Numbered from the stretch's first letter, positions 42,389 to 53,016 are shown. The stretch: 64,000 nt of DNA from Fodinibius halophilus (GCF_011059105.1 NZ_JAALLS010000002.1:124001-188000), one strand, 5' to 3'. Notes: a model not told the origin generated them from the sequence alone. Numbers and translations are program-made.

Positions 42389-42718
42389 ATGAGACAACTA
42401 ATATTAACTCTTTCGGTTTTCTTTTTATTTTCACTAGCCGGTAATGCGATGACAAGTACTTCTTCGTATGAGGCTTTCACATCTTCACAGGAGAGTAGTG
42501 TTAGTAACAAAGTTACTAATATAGTGAACTTTTCTGAAGCAGAGTGGAAAAATGGGATTACATCCATAACAATTGTATCAACAAAAACTGAGTGTACAGT
42601 TACAATTGAAGGGCAAATCGGATTTGCCGGGTCACATATAAATGTTTCAGTAAGTGCAACAGCTGGAACATGTGCAGATGCACGAGCTGAAGCATTTTCA
42701 GAGTTTGAAAAAGCCTGA
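42389..42718 (+). CDS. secreted small protein of unknown family
   Basis: 109 residues: signal peptide MRQLILTLSVFFLFSLAGNAM, a Ser/Thr/Val-rich mature part with two Cys (TECTV and AGTCADARA) and likely beta-structure. I know no family. It is followed by a GLPGLI-family protein and an outer membrane barrel on the same strand. Confidence 0.65.
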   Translation: MRQLILTLSVFFLFSLAGNAMTSTSSYEAFTSSQESSVSNKVTNIVNFSEAEWKNGITSITIVSTKTECTVTIEGQIGFAGSHINVSVSATAGTCADARAEAFSEFEKA

Positions 42719-42831
42719 AACAAATGGTAGAATAAGTTGCTGTAGTAGAGGGATAGACTAACTATCCCTCTATTTATTATTCAATAATATGAATTGTATC
42801 GAAACAAACTATTTACGTTGCTATACCTATT

Positions 42832-43596
42832 ATGAATGTTAAAAAAATGTGTATCTGGATACTATCATCAATTATACTGAATGTCCTCATATTAGATTCA
42901 GGCAGTGGGCAACCTATTGATAGTAGAGGTATAACTGTAGAATATGATATTAAGTTATCAGATGTACAAACCACCGGAATGCTCTTTTTAAAAAATAACA
43001 GATCAGTTTTTGAATGGTTGAAGTTTGATTCTAATGAGGTATCATCAAAATTCAACAAAAAAAAGGGTAAGTTTAAGATCAATTCTCGTGATACAACCGG
43101 CAAGTTTGTTTGTAAAAAAGAGCATGGAAAGGAAATGTTCTCCAGAAATAGGACCCTTTCTAAATATTACTATATAAAGGAAAAGATCCCTTCTATACCC
43201 TGGGACCTTAAACAAGATGAAAAAGTAATTGGAGGATATGAGGCCCATAAAGCGGTTGGGGCATTTCGGGGAAGGAGTTATACTGTTTGGTACACGCCTG
43301 AAATACCAATCTCTAATGGCCCTTGGAAGTTAGGTGGGGTGCCGGGATTAATATTAGAAGCAAAAGATAATGTAGGGGAAGTTTCTTTTCAATTAAAGAA
43401 AATCAAAAAAAATATTCCAAGTGTTAAGTTCACAAAATGCTTTGCGAAAAAAGGCATTAGCTGGGAGGAGTTTAGAGAAAGGTTTAATGACTCTATTGAT
43501 CGGTTTGCCAGATATATGGAATCTCGTATGAGTGGAGAAGCGAAAGTTAATATAAATGGGATATTTAATATTGAAAAATCCATTATTAAGGAGTAA
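42832..43596 (+). CDS. GLPGLI family protein
   Basis: 254 residues with an N-terminal hydrophobic signal segment. The family motif appears as GPWKLGGVPGLILEAKDNVG (around residue 165), with Val replacing the usual Leu, and the upstream KLSDVQTTGMLFLKNNRSVFEW is characteristic. GLPGLI proteins occur in Bacteroidota next to outer-membrane proteins and are probably exported; their function is unknown. Its stop overlaps the barrel gene start by one base. Confidence 0.88.
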   Translation: MNVKKMCIWILSSIILNVLILDSGSGQPIDSRGITVEYDIKLSDVQTTGMLFLKNNRSVFEWLKFDSNEVSSKFNKKKGKFKINSRDTTGKFVCKKEHGKEMFSRNRTLSKYYYIKEKIPSIPWDLKQDEKVIGGYEAHKAVGAFRGRSYTVWYTPEIPISNGPWKLGGVPGLILEAKDNVGEVSFQLKKIKKNIPSVKFTKCFAKKGISWEEFRERFNDSIDRFARYMESRMSGEAKVNINGIFNIEKSIIKE

Positions 43597-46256
43597 TGAA
43601 GCTTAAAAGAAGTATTTTATTCTTCTTTCAGGTAATGGCCATACTCGTTTTTTTCCCGCTTATGGTTCATGCTCAGTTTACGATTAAGGGATATGTCACC
43701 GATTCTGAAGGAGATGAATTAGGCGGGGCTACTGTAGTACTGAAAGACAGTATAAACAACATAATTGATTATGATATAACCACTTCAGGAAATTTTAAAA
43801 TACAGGGAACAGACTATGATGGTACCAGTTTGTTAAACGTGCGATTTCTGGGGTATCAACCAATTGTTGATACACTTAAAATTCATGAAAACTTAGCTAT
43901 AACAAAAAAATATGTGCTGCAGGACTCTTCCTATTCTTTAAACGAGGTGAAAGTTACTGAAGAGATAAGTTGGGAAGTATCTCAAAAAGGTGATACTACA
44001 TCATATAATGTATCTGGTTTTATAGATGGTACCGAGCATGTAGTAGAAGATGTTTTGAAAAAACTACCCGGCTTTCAAGTAACAGATAAGGGGAATGTCT
44101 TATTTAAGGGTGAGAATATTAAGAAAATTTTGATTGAGGGGGGAGATTTGTTTGGTGAAAGCTACAAAATACCATCTAAAAATATAAAAGCAGGGACTAT
44201 TGAAAATATAGAAGCAATCGAAAACTATTTAGATAATGAAAAACTGAAGGGTATTAAAGACTCTGATTTGACGATAGTTAATTTACAACTAAAGGATAAA
44301 TCTTTATTCAACCCTTCTTTAAATAATTCATTAAAATATGGGTATTCTGATTATTATGATATTGAATCAGATTTCATCATGACGGGGAGAATATTGAAGA
44401 ATTTCACTGTTGTAAATGGTAATTCTATTGGAGAGAAAGGGGTAATAACTAGCGGCCACAATATACCAACGGAAGGCATACTTCCTCAAAAAGTGGATGC
44501 AATTATTTTTGAAAGCCCAATAAGAAAAACCTCCATTTTTTCTGACATAGAAAAACGTAGGATGAATGACAATAGCGTTTGGTCTGGAAGTTTTAATAAT
44601 CTGATTAAGTTAGATGATAAATCTAAGGCAAGAGTTAAATATTCTTTTTTGTCAGGGAAGAATAAATTTCATGAAAACACCCAAAAAAATTATTTGCTTA
44701 ATCAGAATTCATTTAGTGTGAATGAAGAAAGGAAGTTAATTCAGAAGCCGTTTAAACACGTTGGTCAACTATATATTGACTATAATGTTTTTAAGAACGG
44801 TAAGATAAGGATGAACAATATATTTAATATTTCTTCTGGCAGCAGGATAAGGAGTATAAATTCAAATATATATACTTATACAGAAGATCTCAGTAATAAT
44901 AATTTAGAATACAGTACTAATTTAGAATATACCCACAGGTTAACTTCAAAAAGTGCGTTAATAGCACGAGCTTCGTACTTATTTAGCAGTCATGACCAAA
45001 GTTTTGAGTTGAGAAACTCAGATTTAAGCAATTCGTTAACCCAAGAAAATGGAATAGGGCATGATTATATAAATATTTCCGGCAAGTATTTACTAAGCTT
45101 GGGATCCGATGAGTTTTCTATATCTGGCAAATACACAAATAGGAAAAGAGACTTTTCTTCAACTATTACCGAAGGGAAGTTAACTGATACTCTTTCAGTT
45201 GGAAACTACATCAATAATATTTCTAGTGTAGATGAAACCACCGCTATTAAGGGAGAATATGAATATAATATCAATTCTTGGAAATTTGATTTTAATCTCG
45301 GGTACGTTTCAAAAAGGTTTAACTCATTAGATGATAGGAATGATCTACGTAATAATATCCAGTACCTGGAACCTATTCTTTCTTTTAGAAAAAGATTTTT
45401 AGATTCTCAGGCCGAATGGGCATTTAACTATTCTTATAAAAAAGACTTTATCGATATTGGGGAGGTCTATCCGAATAATATTTTATTAGACTATAGGACT
45501 TTAGGAAAGGGATTGAATAAAGTCTCTATTGTAAGCAAACATACATTGTTAGGGATATTATCCTATTCCGATATTTTTGACAAGCTTATTACGGCAAGCC
45601 TATCCCTATTTCACTCTAGCCATGATAAAGCAATTGGCTCCATATCTATTTATGAACCAGCAATTAATAATATTTCTAAGGTTTATACGCCGGGTAATAA
45701 AAATACAAATATAGGGTTAAGCATTGACAAATATGTTGATGTTTTACGTGGTACTTTTGTTATCACCAGTAACTTTTCATGGTTCGAATATTATAATTAC
45801 ATAAATGATTTAGCTCTAAGACATAATCTTGCCAGTTCATCTAAATATTCACTCACATATAGAACGGATTGGGATACACCAGTAGATCTTGAAGTTGGTA
45901 TTAACTATAGAATCTCTAAATATGCTTCAGACAAAACAAGTGACATAAACAGCTCAAGCATTTTCCCCTTGTTGGAAATTGTATATAAACCCACTTCGAA
46001 GTTTCTTATTTCCATTGATAGTAAATCCTATCAGTATTTTAGCAACAGTAGCAATAAGATTGATAGTATGATACTTATTGATAGTCTCCTTGAGTACAAA
46101 TATTTAAAAAACAAGCTTTCTTTTTCGGTAAAAGGATCAAACTTATTAGGACAGAATAAGTTTAAACAGCAAATTAATGGGTATTATTATACCAGTGTAA
46201 CTTCCCGAAAAGTCAGGTCCACTTCTATTTTGTTTGGAGTTGAGTTTAGCTTTTGA
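43596..46256 (+). CDS. outer-membrane beta-barrel protein with carboxypeptidase-like regulatory domain
   Basis: 886 residues. Signal peptide (AILVFFPLMVHAQ), then a CarboxypepD_reg-like/DUF2012-type beta domain (FTIKGYVTDSEGDELGGATVVLKDS), a plug-like region with VEDVLKKLPGFQVTDKGNVLFKGE, then many antiparallel strands to the terminal FGVEFSF. It is a TonB-receptor relative in which the plug is present but the TonB box is not obvious. Codon use is A+T-rich like the genes before it (Asn/Ile/Lys heavy). It is paired with the GLPGLI gene as in other Bacteroidota. Confidence 0.8.
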   Translation: MKLKRSILFFFQVMAILVFFPLMVHAQFTIKGYVTDSEGDELGGATVVLKDSINNIIDYDITTSGNFKIQGTDYDGTSLLNVRFLGYQPIVDTLKIHENLAITKKYVLQDSSYSLNEVKVTEEISWEVSQKGDTTSYNVSGFIDGTEHVVEDVLKKLPGFQVTDKGNVLFKGENIKKILIEGGDLFGESYKIPSKNIKAGTIENIEAIENYLDNEKLKGIKDSDLTIVNLQLKDKSLFNPSLNNSLKYGYSDYYDIESDFIMTGRILKNFTVVNGNSIGEKGVITSGHNIPTEGILPQKVDAIIFESPIRKTSIFSDIEKRRMNDNSVWSGSFNNLIKLDDKSKARVKYSFLSGKNKFHENTQKNYLLNQNSFSVNEERKLIQKPFKHVGQLYIDYNVFKNGKIRMNNIFNISSGSRIRSINSNIYTYTEDLSNNNLEYSTNLEYTHRLTSKSALIARASYLFSSHDQSFELRNSDLSNSLTQENGIGHDYINISGKYLLSLGSDEFSISGKYTNRKRDFSSTITEGKLTDTLSVGNYINNISSVDETTAIKGEYEYNINSWKFDFNLGYVSKRFNSLDDRNDLRNNIQYLEPILSFRKRFLDSQAEWAFNYSYKKDFIDIGEVYPNNILLDYRTLGKGLNKVSIVSKHTLLGILSYSDIFDKLITASLSLFHSSHDKAIGSISIYEPAINNISKVYTPGNKNTNIGLSIDKYVDVLRGTFVITSNFSWFEYYNYINDLALRHNLASSSKYSLTYRTDWDTPVDLEVGINYRISKYASDKTSDINSSSIFPLLEIVYKPTSKFLISIDSKSYQYFSNSSNKIDSMILIDSLLEYKYLKNKLSFSVKGSNLLGQNKFKQQINGYYYTSVTSRKVRSTSILFGVEFSF

Positions 46257-46766
46257 GGGATAGGGATGCATTCAACTATTAAGAGGAGAGTGTAAATATC
46301 CTCAAACAATACCGTGTTTATGGCAGTACCTCTAGAACCTAACTGGCATTATTATTCTGTCGTAGCTGCGGAAGCTTCTTTAAAATTATGTCCCGAAGTA
46401 TTACTCTACGCAGATAGGGTATTATCTCTGCTTCTTCTGACAGTGCATGCTTTTTTTAATGCTTCTTCAAGCAAAGGTACCAGCGGTTTGTATGATGTAC
46501 GTTGTCAAGGCTCTCTCATTTACTTATATAAGAAGACGTTCTAGAGCCTCTATTATCATGTCGTGAGATTGATAGGTGCTAGGTCTTTTTCTTTAACCTG
46601 GGGTACCGTCATCCCTGCCGTGTTATTGATGTGCATAAAGGGTTTCATCGGTTAAACCACTATTGTCTAAGTTTACAACAAATGACATTATTATCATTGT
46701 GAATAAATACCGTTCTCGTTTTAATGCTTAAGCTAATATATCGATGAAATACTGGTAAAAATAAAA
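46257..46766. other. intergenic region, no gene recognised
   Basis: About 510 bases between the barrel gene and the leuB terminator. It may hold decayed coding sequence: some short open frames exist on both strands, but none reads as a known protein. The A+T-rich cassette appears to end here. Confidence 0.35.
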
Positions 46767-46796
46767 AAGCCTCTCCTTAGGGCTAGGGAGAGGCTT
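46767..46796 (-). terminator. terminator of the ilv-leu operon
   Basis: AAGCCTCTCC and GGAGAGGCTT form a perfect 10-bp stem around a 10-base loop. On the minus strand it is followed by TTTTTATTTTT. It is 57 bases after the leuB stop. Confidence 0.88.
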
Positions 46797-46852
46797 GGGT
46801 AATTAGAGCCTTCAGGTTTTAGGTTTAACTACCTTTTTTAAGGCAACTTTAC

Positions 46853-47962
46853 CTACAAAAAGGTGCCCGGTTGTAAATTGGGATTTAGATGTTTCACCAC
46901 GGCACTGCCCATCTCCGAAGTGCTAACCTCATATTCATTGGCCGGATCAGAATAAATATCCGCAGTACGGAAGCCATCTTCGAGAGTAGTCTTAATAGCT
47001 AATTCAATTTCACGGGCAGCATCAGGCATATCCAGTGAGTGACGACACATCATGGCTACAGAGGCAATTGTTGCCAGTGGGTTTGCGATATGTTGTCCGG
47101 CAATATCCGGGGCAGAGCCGTGGATAGGTTCATACATTGCATACTCTTCGCCCAGGCTGGCCGAAGGTAACATCCCAAGAGACCCCGTTATCATGGAAGC
47201 CTCATCACTCAGGATATCTCCAAACATATTCCCTGTCACAATCACGTCGAACTGACCGGGATTGCGGACCAGCTGCATGGCCCCGTTATCTACAAGCATA
47301 TGGTCCAGGCTCACCTCCGGCCACTGCTTGGCCGACTCTTTAACAGTTTGTCGCCAAAGACGGGAGCTGTCCAATACATTTGCCTTATCCACAGAGGTGA
47401 CTCGACGGTCGCGGAGCGTTGCCGTTTCAAAGGCGATGTGAGCAATGCGGTCTATTTCCTCGGTTGTATAGGCCTTGGTATCTACGGCGCGTTCGCCGGT
47501 TTCGGTTTTTTCAATATAACGAGGACGTCCAAAGTAGATGCCGCCTGTTAACTCGCGCACGATCATGATATCTACATCCGTGATAATCTCCTCTTTTAAC
47601 GGGGAGGCATGGATCAGCGAATCATAGGTTTTAATGGGGCGCAGGTTCGCAAACAAGTCGAGTTCTTTGCGCAGTCCCAGCAGGGCAGCCTCCGGACGTT
47701 TGTCCTTGGGTTGATCGTTCCACTTAACCCCGCCAACGGCTCCCAGTAATATTGCCGGACTTTCTTTACAAGCTTTCAGCGTTTCATCTGTGAGTGGCCG
47801 TCCATATCGATCTATGCTGGCACCGCCAATAGGAAAAGTTCGGGTTTTCAGTTTATAGCCGTGTCGCTCACATACTGTTTGTAAAATATTAACGGCTTCT
47901 TTGGTTACTTCCGGGCCGATACCATCGCCCGGTAAAACAACAATTTCTTTAGTTTTTGACAT
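46853..47962 (-). CDS. leuB: 3-isopropylmalate dehydrogenase
   Basis: 369 residues. IDH/IPMDH family: [17 protein letters not shown] at the start, [13 protein letters not shown] around residue 140, [12 protein letters not shown] and [27 protein letters not shown]. It oxidises and decarboxylates 3-isopropylmalate to 2-oxoisocaproate with NAD+. Last gene of the ilv-leu operon; the start overlaps the leuD stop by 14 bases. Confidence 0.96.
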   Translation of the reverse strand: MSKTKEIVVLPGDGIGPEVTKEAVNILQTVCERHGYKLKTRTFPIGGASIDRYGRPLTDETLKACKESPAILLGAVGGVKWNDQPKDKRPEAALLGLRKELDLFANLRPIKTYDSLIHASPLKEEIITDVDIMIVRELTGGIYFGRPRYIEKTETGERAVDTKAYTTEEIDRIAHIAFETATLRDRRVTSVDKANVLDSSRLWRQTVKESAKQWPEVSLDHMLVDNGAMQLVRNPGQFDVIVTGNMFGDILSDEASMITGSLGMLPSASLGEEYAMYEPIHGSAPDIAGQHIANPLATIASVAMMCRHSLDMPDAAREIELAIKTTLEDGFRTADIYSDPANEYEVSTSEMGSAVVKHLNPNLQPGTFL

Positions 47963-48521
47963 CGATCATTCCCTCCTTACGTGCAAATTCAAAGATCCCA
48001 CCGGCGTTAACGATATCCGCAACACTGCCCAGTGGACGTATCTTGTAACTTTTATTTTGTGTAGTATTTGTGACTGTCTGTTTTTCCGGATCAATTTCCA
48101 GTTCATCCCCGGTTTCTACTTCTTTGCTTAGGTTTTCCAGGCTTTCATATGGGATTACAAAGCCCCCATCAACGGAATTACGATAGAAGATGCGCGCAAA
48201 AGTAGGAGCAATGATTGCTTCCACACCGGCAATGTCGAGTGAGGCCGGGGCATGTTCGCGGGATGAGCCGCAACCGAAATTAGGTCCGCCCACAATAATA
48301 CTGAACTCACTTTCAAAGGCATCTTCTTCCACAAGGGGAATACCGCCTTCCGGTAATCCGGACTGCTCATCCGGCACACCCGAGAGGGCATGGCGGCCAT
48401 AAAATTTCCGTTCTTCCGGATCATCGAGGCTGTAGACAAGATGCTCAGCCGGAATAATCTGATCGGTGTCGATATTTCTACCGAGTACAAAAGCTTTTCC
48501 TGTAATTTTTTGTTTACTCAT
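47949..48521 (-). CDS. leuD: 3-isopropylmalate dehydratase small subunit
   Basis: 190 residues of the swivelling aconitase domain: [21 protein letters not shown], then [45 protein letters not shown]. Works with LeuC to isomerise 2- to 3-isopropylmalate. It is 213 bases after leuC with a hairpin element in the gap, and overlaps leuB. Confidence 0.95.
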   Translation of the reverse strand: MSKQKITGKAFVLGRNIDTDQIIPAEHLVYSLDDPEERKFYGRHALSGVPDEQSGLPEGGIPLVEEDAFESEFSIIVGGPNFGCGSSREHAPASLDIAGVEAIIAPTFARIFYRNSVDGGFVIPYESLENLSKEVETGDELEIDPEKQTVTNTTQNKSYKIRPLGSVADIVNAGGIFEFARKEGMIDVKN

Positions 48522-48629
48522 GATTGTTTAACTAGTGATTATTTTTTGGATCAAACTTTAAATTTCAAAGCAGGATAATTGATATGAATCTATGTACTAC
48601 CTAAAATTAGCCATTGTTTGAAATTGCTA

Positions 48630-48672
48630 TCATCCCCCTTAATCCCCCTTCGAAGGGGGACTGGGGGATGAT
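48630..48672. repeat. two-tier palindromic element between leuC and leuD
   Basis: TCCCCCTTCGAAGGGGGA (48643-48660) is a perfect palindrome, framed by CATCCCCC (48631-48638) and GGGGGATG (48663-48670). It lies within the operon, so it would be transcribed, but its tail has no T-run. A dispersed repeat or an mRNA processing hairpin is likely. Confidence 0.65.
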
Positions 48673-48734
48673 GGTCTATATAAAGTTGAGGCAATCGATT
48701 CAATAAAGAAGCTATTATCCTATTATTGTGATTT

Positions 48735-50048
48735 TTAAATGACCGTTTCTTGGATGAAAACGCGTGGATCGGTAACCTTTCCGGTTACGGCAGAAGCCGC
48801 CACGGTGTAAGGTGAAGCCAGGTATACAGCCGAATCCTTGGACCCCATACGCCCCGGGTAATTACGGTTAGTCGTAGAAATACAGACCTCCTGGTTATTC
48901 AGGCGACCGAAAGTATCCGACGGACCACCAAGGCAGGCCGCACATGAAGCATTTCCAATTTTGCAGCCTGCTTCTTTGAATATTTCGATAAGTGGACGCC
49001 CGTTAAGGGTTTCCGTTTCCAGTCTGCGGGCAATCTCAGTGGTAGCAGGAACGACATATGTATCGATCTTGAGATCGTGGCCCGTAATAATTTCTGCGGC
49101 TGCTTTAAAATCAGAAAGCTTACCACCGGTGCAAGAACCAATATAGGCACGGTCCAGTTTAGTACCCTCGAGTTCTAAGGCCGTTGCTTTGTTGTCGGGG
49201 CTATGGGGCTTGGCCACCATCGGCACCATCTCTTCCAGGTTGTACTGGTAGGTGCTGTGGTACTCGGCATCGGGATCACTGTATACCGGCTCAAAATCCT
49301 TATCGGTGCGTTCCCGCACATAAGCTTCCGTTTTGGCATCGGGCTCTACTACTCCATTTTTTCCGCCCGCTTCAATGACCATGTTGGTCAATGTCATCCG
49401 ATCCTCCATGCTCATGCAGCTGATGCCCGGACCGCCAAACTCCATCGTACGATAGGTGGCACCGTCAACACCAATATCCCCAATAATTTGGAGGATAATA
49501 TCTTTGGCCATCAGGTAGGGGGGCATAGAGCTGCCATTGAATTCAAAGCGCATAGTTTCGGGCACTTTTACCCAAAGCTGACCGGTACCCATAATAAAGG
49601 CGGCATCCGTATTACCGATGCCCGTGGCAAATTGGCCGAAAGCCCCGGCCGTGCAGGTGTGAGAGTCGGTACCAAAGAGTACTTCGCCCGGGCGTGTAAA
49701 TCCTTCTTCGGGCAGGGCGATATGGCAAACTCCTTTATAACTTTCCGATCCTACATCATAGAAGTGCGGTAGATCCTGGTCGGCAGCAAAGGCGCGCAGG
49801 ATATCTACATTACGATTGGCATATTTGTCATTGGTAAAAATATAGTGATCGGGGATAATAACGAGCTTATCTTTATCCCAGACGCGGGCATCTTCGCCAA
49901 ATTGATCCCGAAATATGGAGATCGAAGGCGGTCCGCAGACGTCATGTGTCATAAGTACATCAACATCTACCCAGACACTTTCGCCGGGTTCCACGGATGA
50001 GGCGCCGCTGTGGTTTGCTAAGATTTTTTCTGTGAGAGTCATTCCCAT
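48735..50048 (-). CDS. leuC: 3-isopropylmalate dehydratase large subunit (homoaconitase-like type)
   Basis: 437 residues. Aconitase family: VMTHDVCGPPSISIF, HYIFTNDKYANRNVDIL, GTDSHTCTAGAFGQFATGIGNTDAA, with iron-sulfur Cys in YIGSCTGGKLSDFK (about 310) and NASCAACLGGPSDTFG (about 373-376). The size of about 430 and these motifs match the HacA/LeuC2 type used by archaea and some bacteria rather than the 466-residue enterobacterial LeuC. Operon context sets its role in leucine synthesis. Confidence 0.93.
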   Translation of the reverse strand: MGMTLTEKILANHSGASSVEPGESVWVDVDVLMTHDVCGPPSISIFRDQFGEDARVWDKDKLVIIPDHYIFTNDKYANRNVDILRAFAADQDLPHFYDVGSESYKGVCHIALPEEGFTRPGEVLFGTDSHTCTAGAFGQFATGIGNTDAAFIMGTGQLWVKVPETMRFEFNGSSMPPYLMAKDIILQIIGDIGVDGATYRTMEFGGPGISCMSMEDRMTLTNMVIEAGGKNGVVEPDAKTEAYVRERTDKDFEPVYSDPDAEYHSTYQYNLEEMVPMVAKPHSPDNKATALELEGTKLDRAYIGSCTGGKLSDFKAAAEIITGHDLKIDTYVVPATTEIARRLETETLNGRPLIEIFKEAGCKIGNASCAACLGGPSDTFGRLNNQEVCISTTNRNYPGRMGSKDSAVYLASPYTVAASAVTGKVTDPRVFIQETVI

Positions 50049-50106
50049 AATTCTAAGTGTTTAATGAATTCGTTATTTGGTAATTATTGTGTAAGATCAG
50101 ATTCAA

Positions 50107-51291
50107 TTATCCAGCTACTTTCGGGTCCCCATCTGCTGGTTGGTGAGAAAGCGTATCTATGATAAGGTCAAGAATATCGCTTTCTTTAACTTTTTTCTTC
50201 TCGTCAGCAACTTGTGTGAACTTGAAATAAACCCGGTTCAACTCGTCTTTCTCGAGTTCATATCCCATCTTCTGGAGTTTTTTATTAAGGGCAAAACGTC
50301 CCGAGTGTTTACCCAGCACGATCTTGTTGCTTTCAAGTCCCACCGATTGTGGGGTCATAATTTCGTAGGTCATCGGATTGTTCAGTACCCCATGCTGATG
50401 GATGCCTGCTTCATGAGCAAAAGCGTTATCGCCCACAATAGCCTTGTTGGGTTGCACGTTGTGACCGGTAATTTCAGACAATAGCTTACTTGACGGCACC
50501 AGTTCTTCAGTTACTACCTTTGTTTCGCGGTCATCGTCACGGGTGGCAATAGCCATCACAATTTCTTCCAGTGAGGCATTACCGGCGCGTTCGCCGATAC
50601 CATTAATGGTACATTCAACCTGGTCGGCACCATTTCGGATAGCCATCAGAGAATTTGCAACAGCTACTCCTAAATCGTTATGGCAGTGTACACTAAGAGT
50701 TGCCTGATCGATATTGGGGACATTTTCTTTAATACCTTTGATAAGGTTTCCGTATTCCCAGGGCATTGCATAGCCCACGGTATCCGGGACATTGATTGTT
50801 TTTGCCCCGGCCTTAATTACTTCTTCAAAAATTTGATAAAGAAAGTCGGGATCACTTCGGGAGGCATCTTCGGCAGAAAACTCTACATCATCACAATATT
50901 GTGTAGCATGTTCCACGGCATCAACAGCGGAATCCAACACTTCATCCCGGGTTTTCTTCAGCTTGTATTTCATGTGGATATCCGAAGTCGCAATAAAAGT
51001 GTGGATGCGCGGTTTCGCCGCCGGTTCTACGGCAGCTGCAGCTCGGTCGATATCTTTATGTCTGGTACGGCACAGGGCCGCCACAGTACTGTTGGTGATA
51101 TGCTTGCTGATTTCGCGAACGGTCTCAAAGTCTCCATCCGAAGCGATAGGGAAGCCGGCTTCAATGACATCAACCTGCAGGCGCTCAAGTTGGTGAGCAA
51201 GCTGCAGTTTTTCTTCTTGGTTCATACTAAATCCCGGAGATTGTTCGCCGTCGCGAAGCGTAGTGTCAAAAATTTCAATGTGGTTGTTCAT
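50107..51291 (-). CDS. leuA: 2-isopropylmalate synthase, short form
   Basis: 394 residues. HMGL-like TIM barrel with [42 protein letters not shown], the metal His-x-His in [16 protein letters not shown] and [18 protein letters not shown]-like sequence. Joins acetyl-CoA and 2-oxoisovalerate. Most bacterial LeuA have about 500-570 residues and end in a leucine-binding dimer domain; here the protein stops soon after the linker ([19 protein letters not shown]), so the regulatory domain is missing. Confidence 0.9.
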   Translation of the reverse strand: MNNHIEIFDTTLRDGEQSPGFSMNQEEKLQLAHQLERLQVDVIEAGFPIASDGDFETVREISKHITNSTVAALCRTRHKDIDRAAAAVEPAAKPRIHTFIATSDIHMKYKLKKTRDEVLDSAVDAVEHATQYCDDVEFSAEDASRSDPDFLYQIFEEVIKAGAKTINVPDTVGYAMPWEYGNLIKGIKENVPNIDQATLSVHCHNDLGVAVANSLMAIRNGADQVECTINGIGERAGNASLEEIVMAIATRDDDRETKVVTEELVPSSKLLSEITGHNVQPNKAIVGDNAFAHEAGIHQHGVLNNPMTYEIMTPQSVGLESNKIVLGKHSGRFALNKKLQKMGYELEKDELNRVYFKFTQVADEKKKVKESDILDLIIDTLSHQPADGDPKVAG

Positions 51292-51423
51292 AATAATTGT
51301 CTGGTGGATTTGATGACGTTTTTTGTGCGATGAATGATCGGTTTGAGCATAGTAGTTGTAGGTTTAGTTTTGGCAGAAAACTGCCTAGTAGTCCGGATAG
51401 TAGCAGGTGTAGATTGGTCATTG

Positions 51424-53016
51424 TTATATGGCTTTTTTGTTGTGCGTTTGTTCGTGTTGATTGGCTAAATAGTAGTTAAAACTGTCTGAGAGGGCTTCCC
51501 AACTGGCGTCGATGATATTGCGAGAGACGCCTACGGTAGTCCATGGTTCATCATTTTTTACCGAATCGATGAGTACCCGTACTTTGGCGTCGGTACCGTC
51601 TTTGTGATCCAGAACCCGCACCTTATAATCCTGCAGGTGCATGTCGGCGATACCGGGATAGAAACGGTGAACCGCTTTTCGCAACGCTTTGTCGAGGGCG
51701 TGAACAGGTCCGCTCCCTTCGGCAGCGCAATGTTCCATCTGCCCGTTAACGGTTAGGCGGATAGTTGCTTCCGTTCGGGAATCCCCGGAAATATTCTTTT
51801 CTACGATGATGCGGAAGCCTTCAAGTTTGAAGTAATCTTCCCACTGTTTTTTCATTTTCTGAACTAACAGTTCCAGGGAGGCTTCGGCCGCCTCAAACTG
51901 GTACCCTTCATTTTCCATCTGTTTAAGCTTATCCACGATAGCTGGAATCTCTTCGCTCTCTTTGTCGAGATCGATACCCAGTTGATCGGATTTGTAGCGG
52001 ATATTGCTTTTCCCCGAGAGATCTGATACCAGCACCCGGCGGCGATTCCCTACGCTTTCAGGAGTAACATGTTCATAGGTATCTGCATTTTTCATCACGG
52101 CACTAACGTGGATGCCTCCTTTATGTGCAAAGGCACTTTGTCCTACATATGGCTGACGATGGTTGGGATTAAGGTTTGCGACCTCACTGACAAAGCGGGA
52201 GAGCGAAGAAAGCTCAGATACTTTTTCTTCCGGCACGCACTGGTATTGCTGTTTCAGCTGCAGGTTGGGGATGATCGAGCAGAGATTCGCATTTCCACAT
52301 CGCTCCCCATAGCCGTTGACAGTTCCCTGCAAATGAACACATCCAGAGTTTACCGCTGCAAGCGTATTGGCCACTGCCAGCTCGCAATCGTTATGGGCGT
52401 GGATACCGAGCGGTGTATCTACATGTTCTTTTACCTCATTGACAATTTTCCTGATTTCATTGGGGAACGTCCCGCCGTTGGTATCACAAAGTACCAAGGT
52501 ATCAGCGCCGGCCGACTCAGCAGATTTAATAGTGGATAACGCATATTCGGGATTCGCTTTGTATCCGTCGAAAAAATGTTCGGCGTCGTAGATCACTTCT
52601 TTGTCGTGTTCTTTGAGATACCGCACCGAATCATGGATCATGCGGATGTTCTCCATGGTATCAATCTTCAGAGCCTCTTCGACATGGAGCAGCCAACTTT
52701 TTCCAAAAATCGAGACTGCTGGAGTCCCGGCATCAATAAGCATCTGTATATTGTGATCTTCCTCCGGGCTGTTATTAGCACGACAAGTACTGCCGAATGC
52801 CACAACCTTGGCATGATCGAAGGTGTGGTCACGCGCCAGCTCAAAAAACTGCATATCTTTGGGATTAGACCCCGGCCAGCCGCCTTCGATATAATCAATA
52901 CCAAAGGCGTCGAGCCGTTGTGCAATACGCAGTTTATCTTTAGCCGAGAAAGCGACTTTTTCACCCTGCGTGCCGTCACGCAAGGTAGTATCAAATAGGT
53001 GGATCGTCTGGTTCAT
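51424..53016 (-). CDS. cimA: citramalate synthase
   Basis: 530 residues. HMGL-like barrel starting [43 protein letters not shown], metal residues in GIHAHNDCELAVANT, and a LeuA-type C-terminal allosteric domain from about 390 (RTEATIRLTVNGQ, AVHRFYPGIADMHLQDYKVRV). GTQGEKV and IEGGWPGSNPKD distinguish citramalate synthases from LeuA. It makes (R)-citramalate from pyruvate and acetyl-CoA, a threonine-independent route to 2-oxobutyrate and isoleucine. The stop overlaps nothing, and its start overlaps ilvC by one base. Confidence 0.93.
   Translation of the reverse strand: MNQTIHLFDTTLRDGTQGEKVAFSAKDKLRIAQRLDAFGIDYIEGGWPGSNPKDMQFFELARDHTFDHAKVVAFGSTCRANNSPEEDHNIQMLIDAGTPAVSIFGKSWLLHVEEALKIDTMENIRMIHDSVRYLKEHDKEVIYDAEHFFDGYKANPEYALSTIKSAESAGADTLVLCDTNGGTFPNEIRKIVNEVKEHVDTPLGIHAHNDCELAVANTLAAVNSGCVHLQGTVNGYGERCGNANLCSIIPNLQLKQQYQCVPEEKVSELSSLSRFVSEVANLNPNHRQPYVGQSAFAHKGGIHVSAVMKNADTYEHVTPESVGNRRRVLVSDLSGKSNIRYKSDQLGIDLDKESEEIPAIVDKLKQMENEGYQFEAAEASLELLVQKMKKQWEDYFKLEGFRIIVEKNISGDSRTEATIRLTVNGQMEHCAAEGSGPVHALDKALRKAVHRFYPGIADMHLQDYKVRVLDHKDGTDAKVRVLIDSVKNDEPWTTVGVSRNIIDASWEALSDSFNYYLANQHEQTHNKKAI

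Noticed and set aside
46314-46544. 76-codon open frame on the plus strand after the barrel gene
   Set aside because: No signal peptide, no recognisable motif, and composition unlike neighbours; the reverse strand is equally uninformative, so I treat it as chance or unreadable relic.
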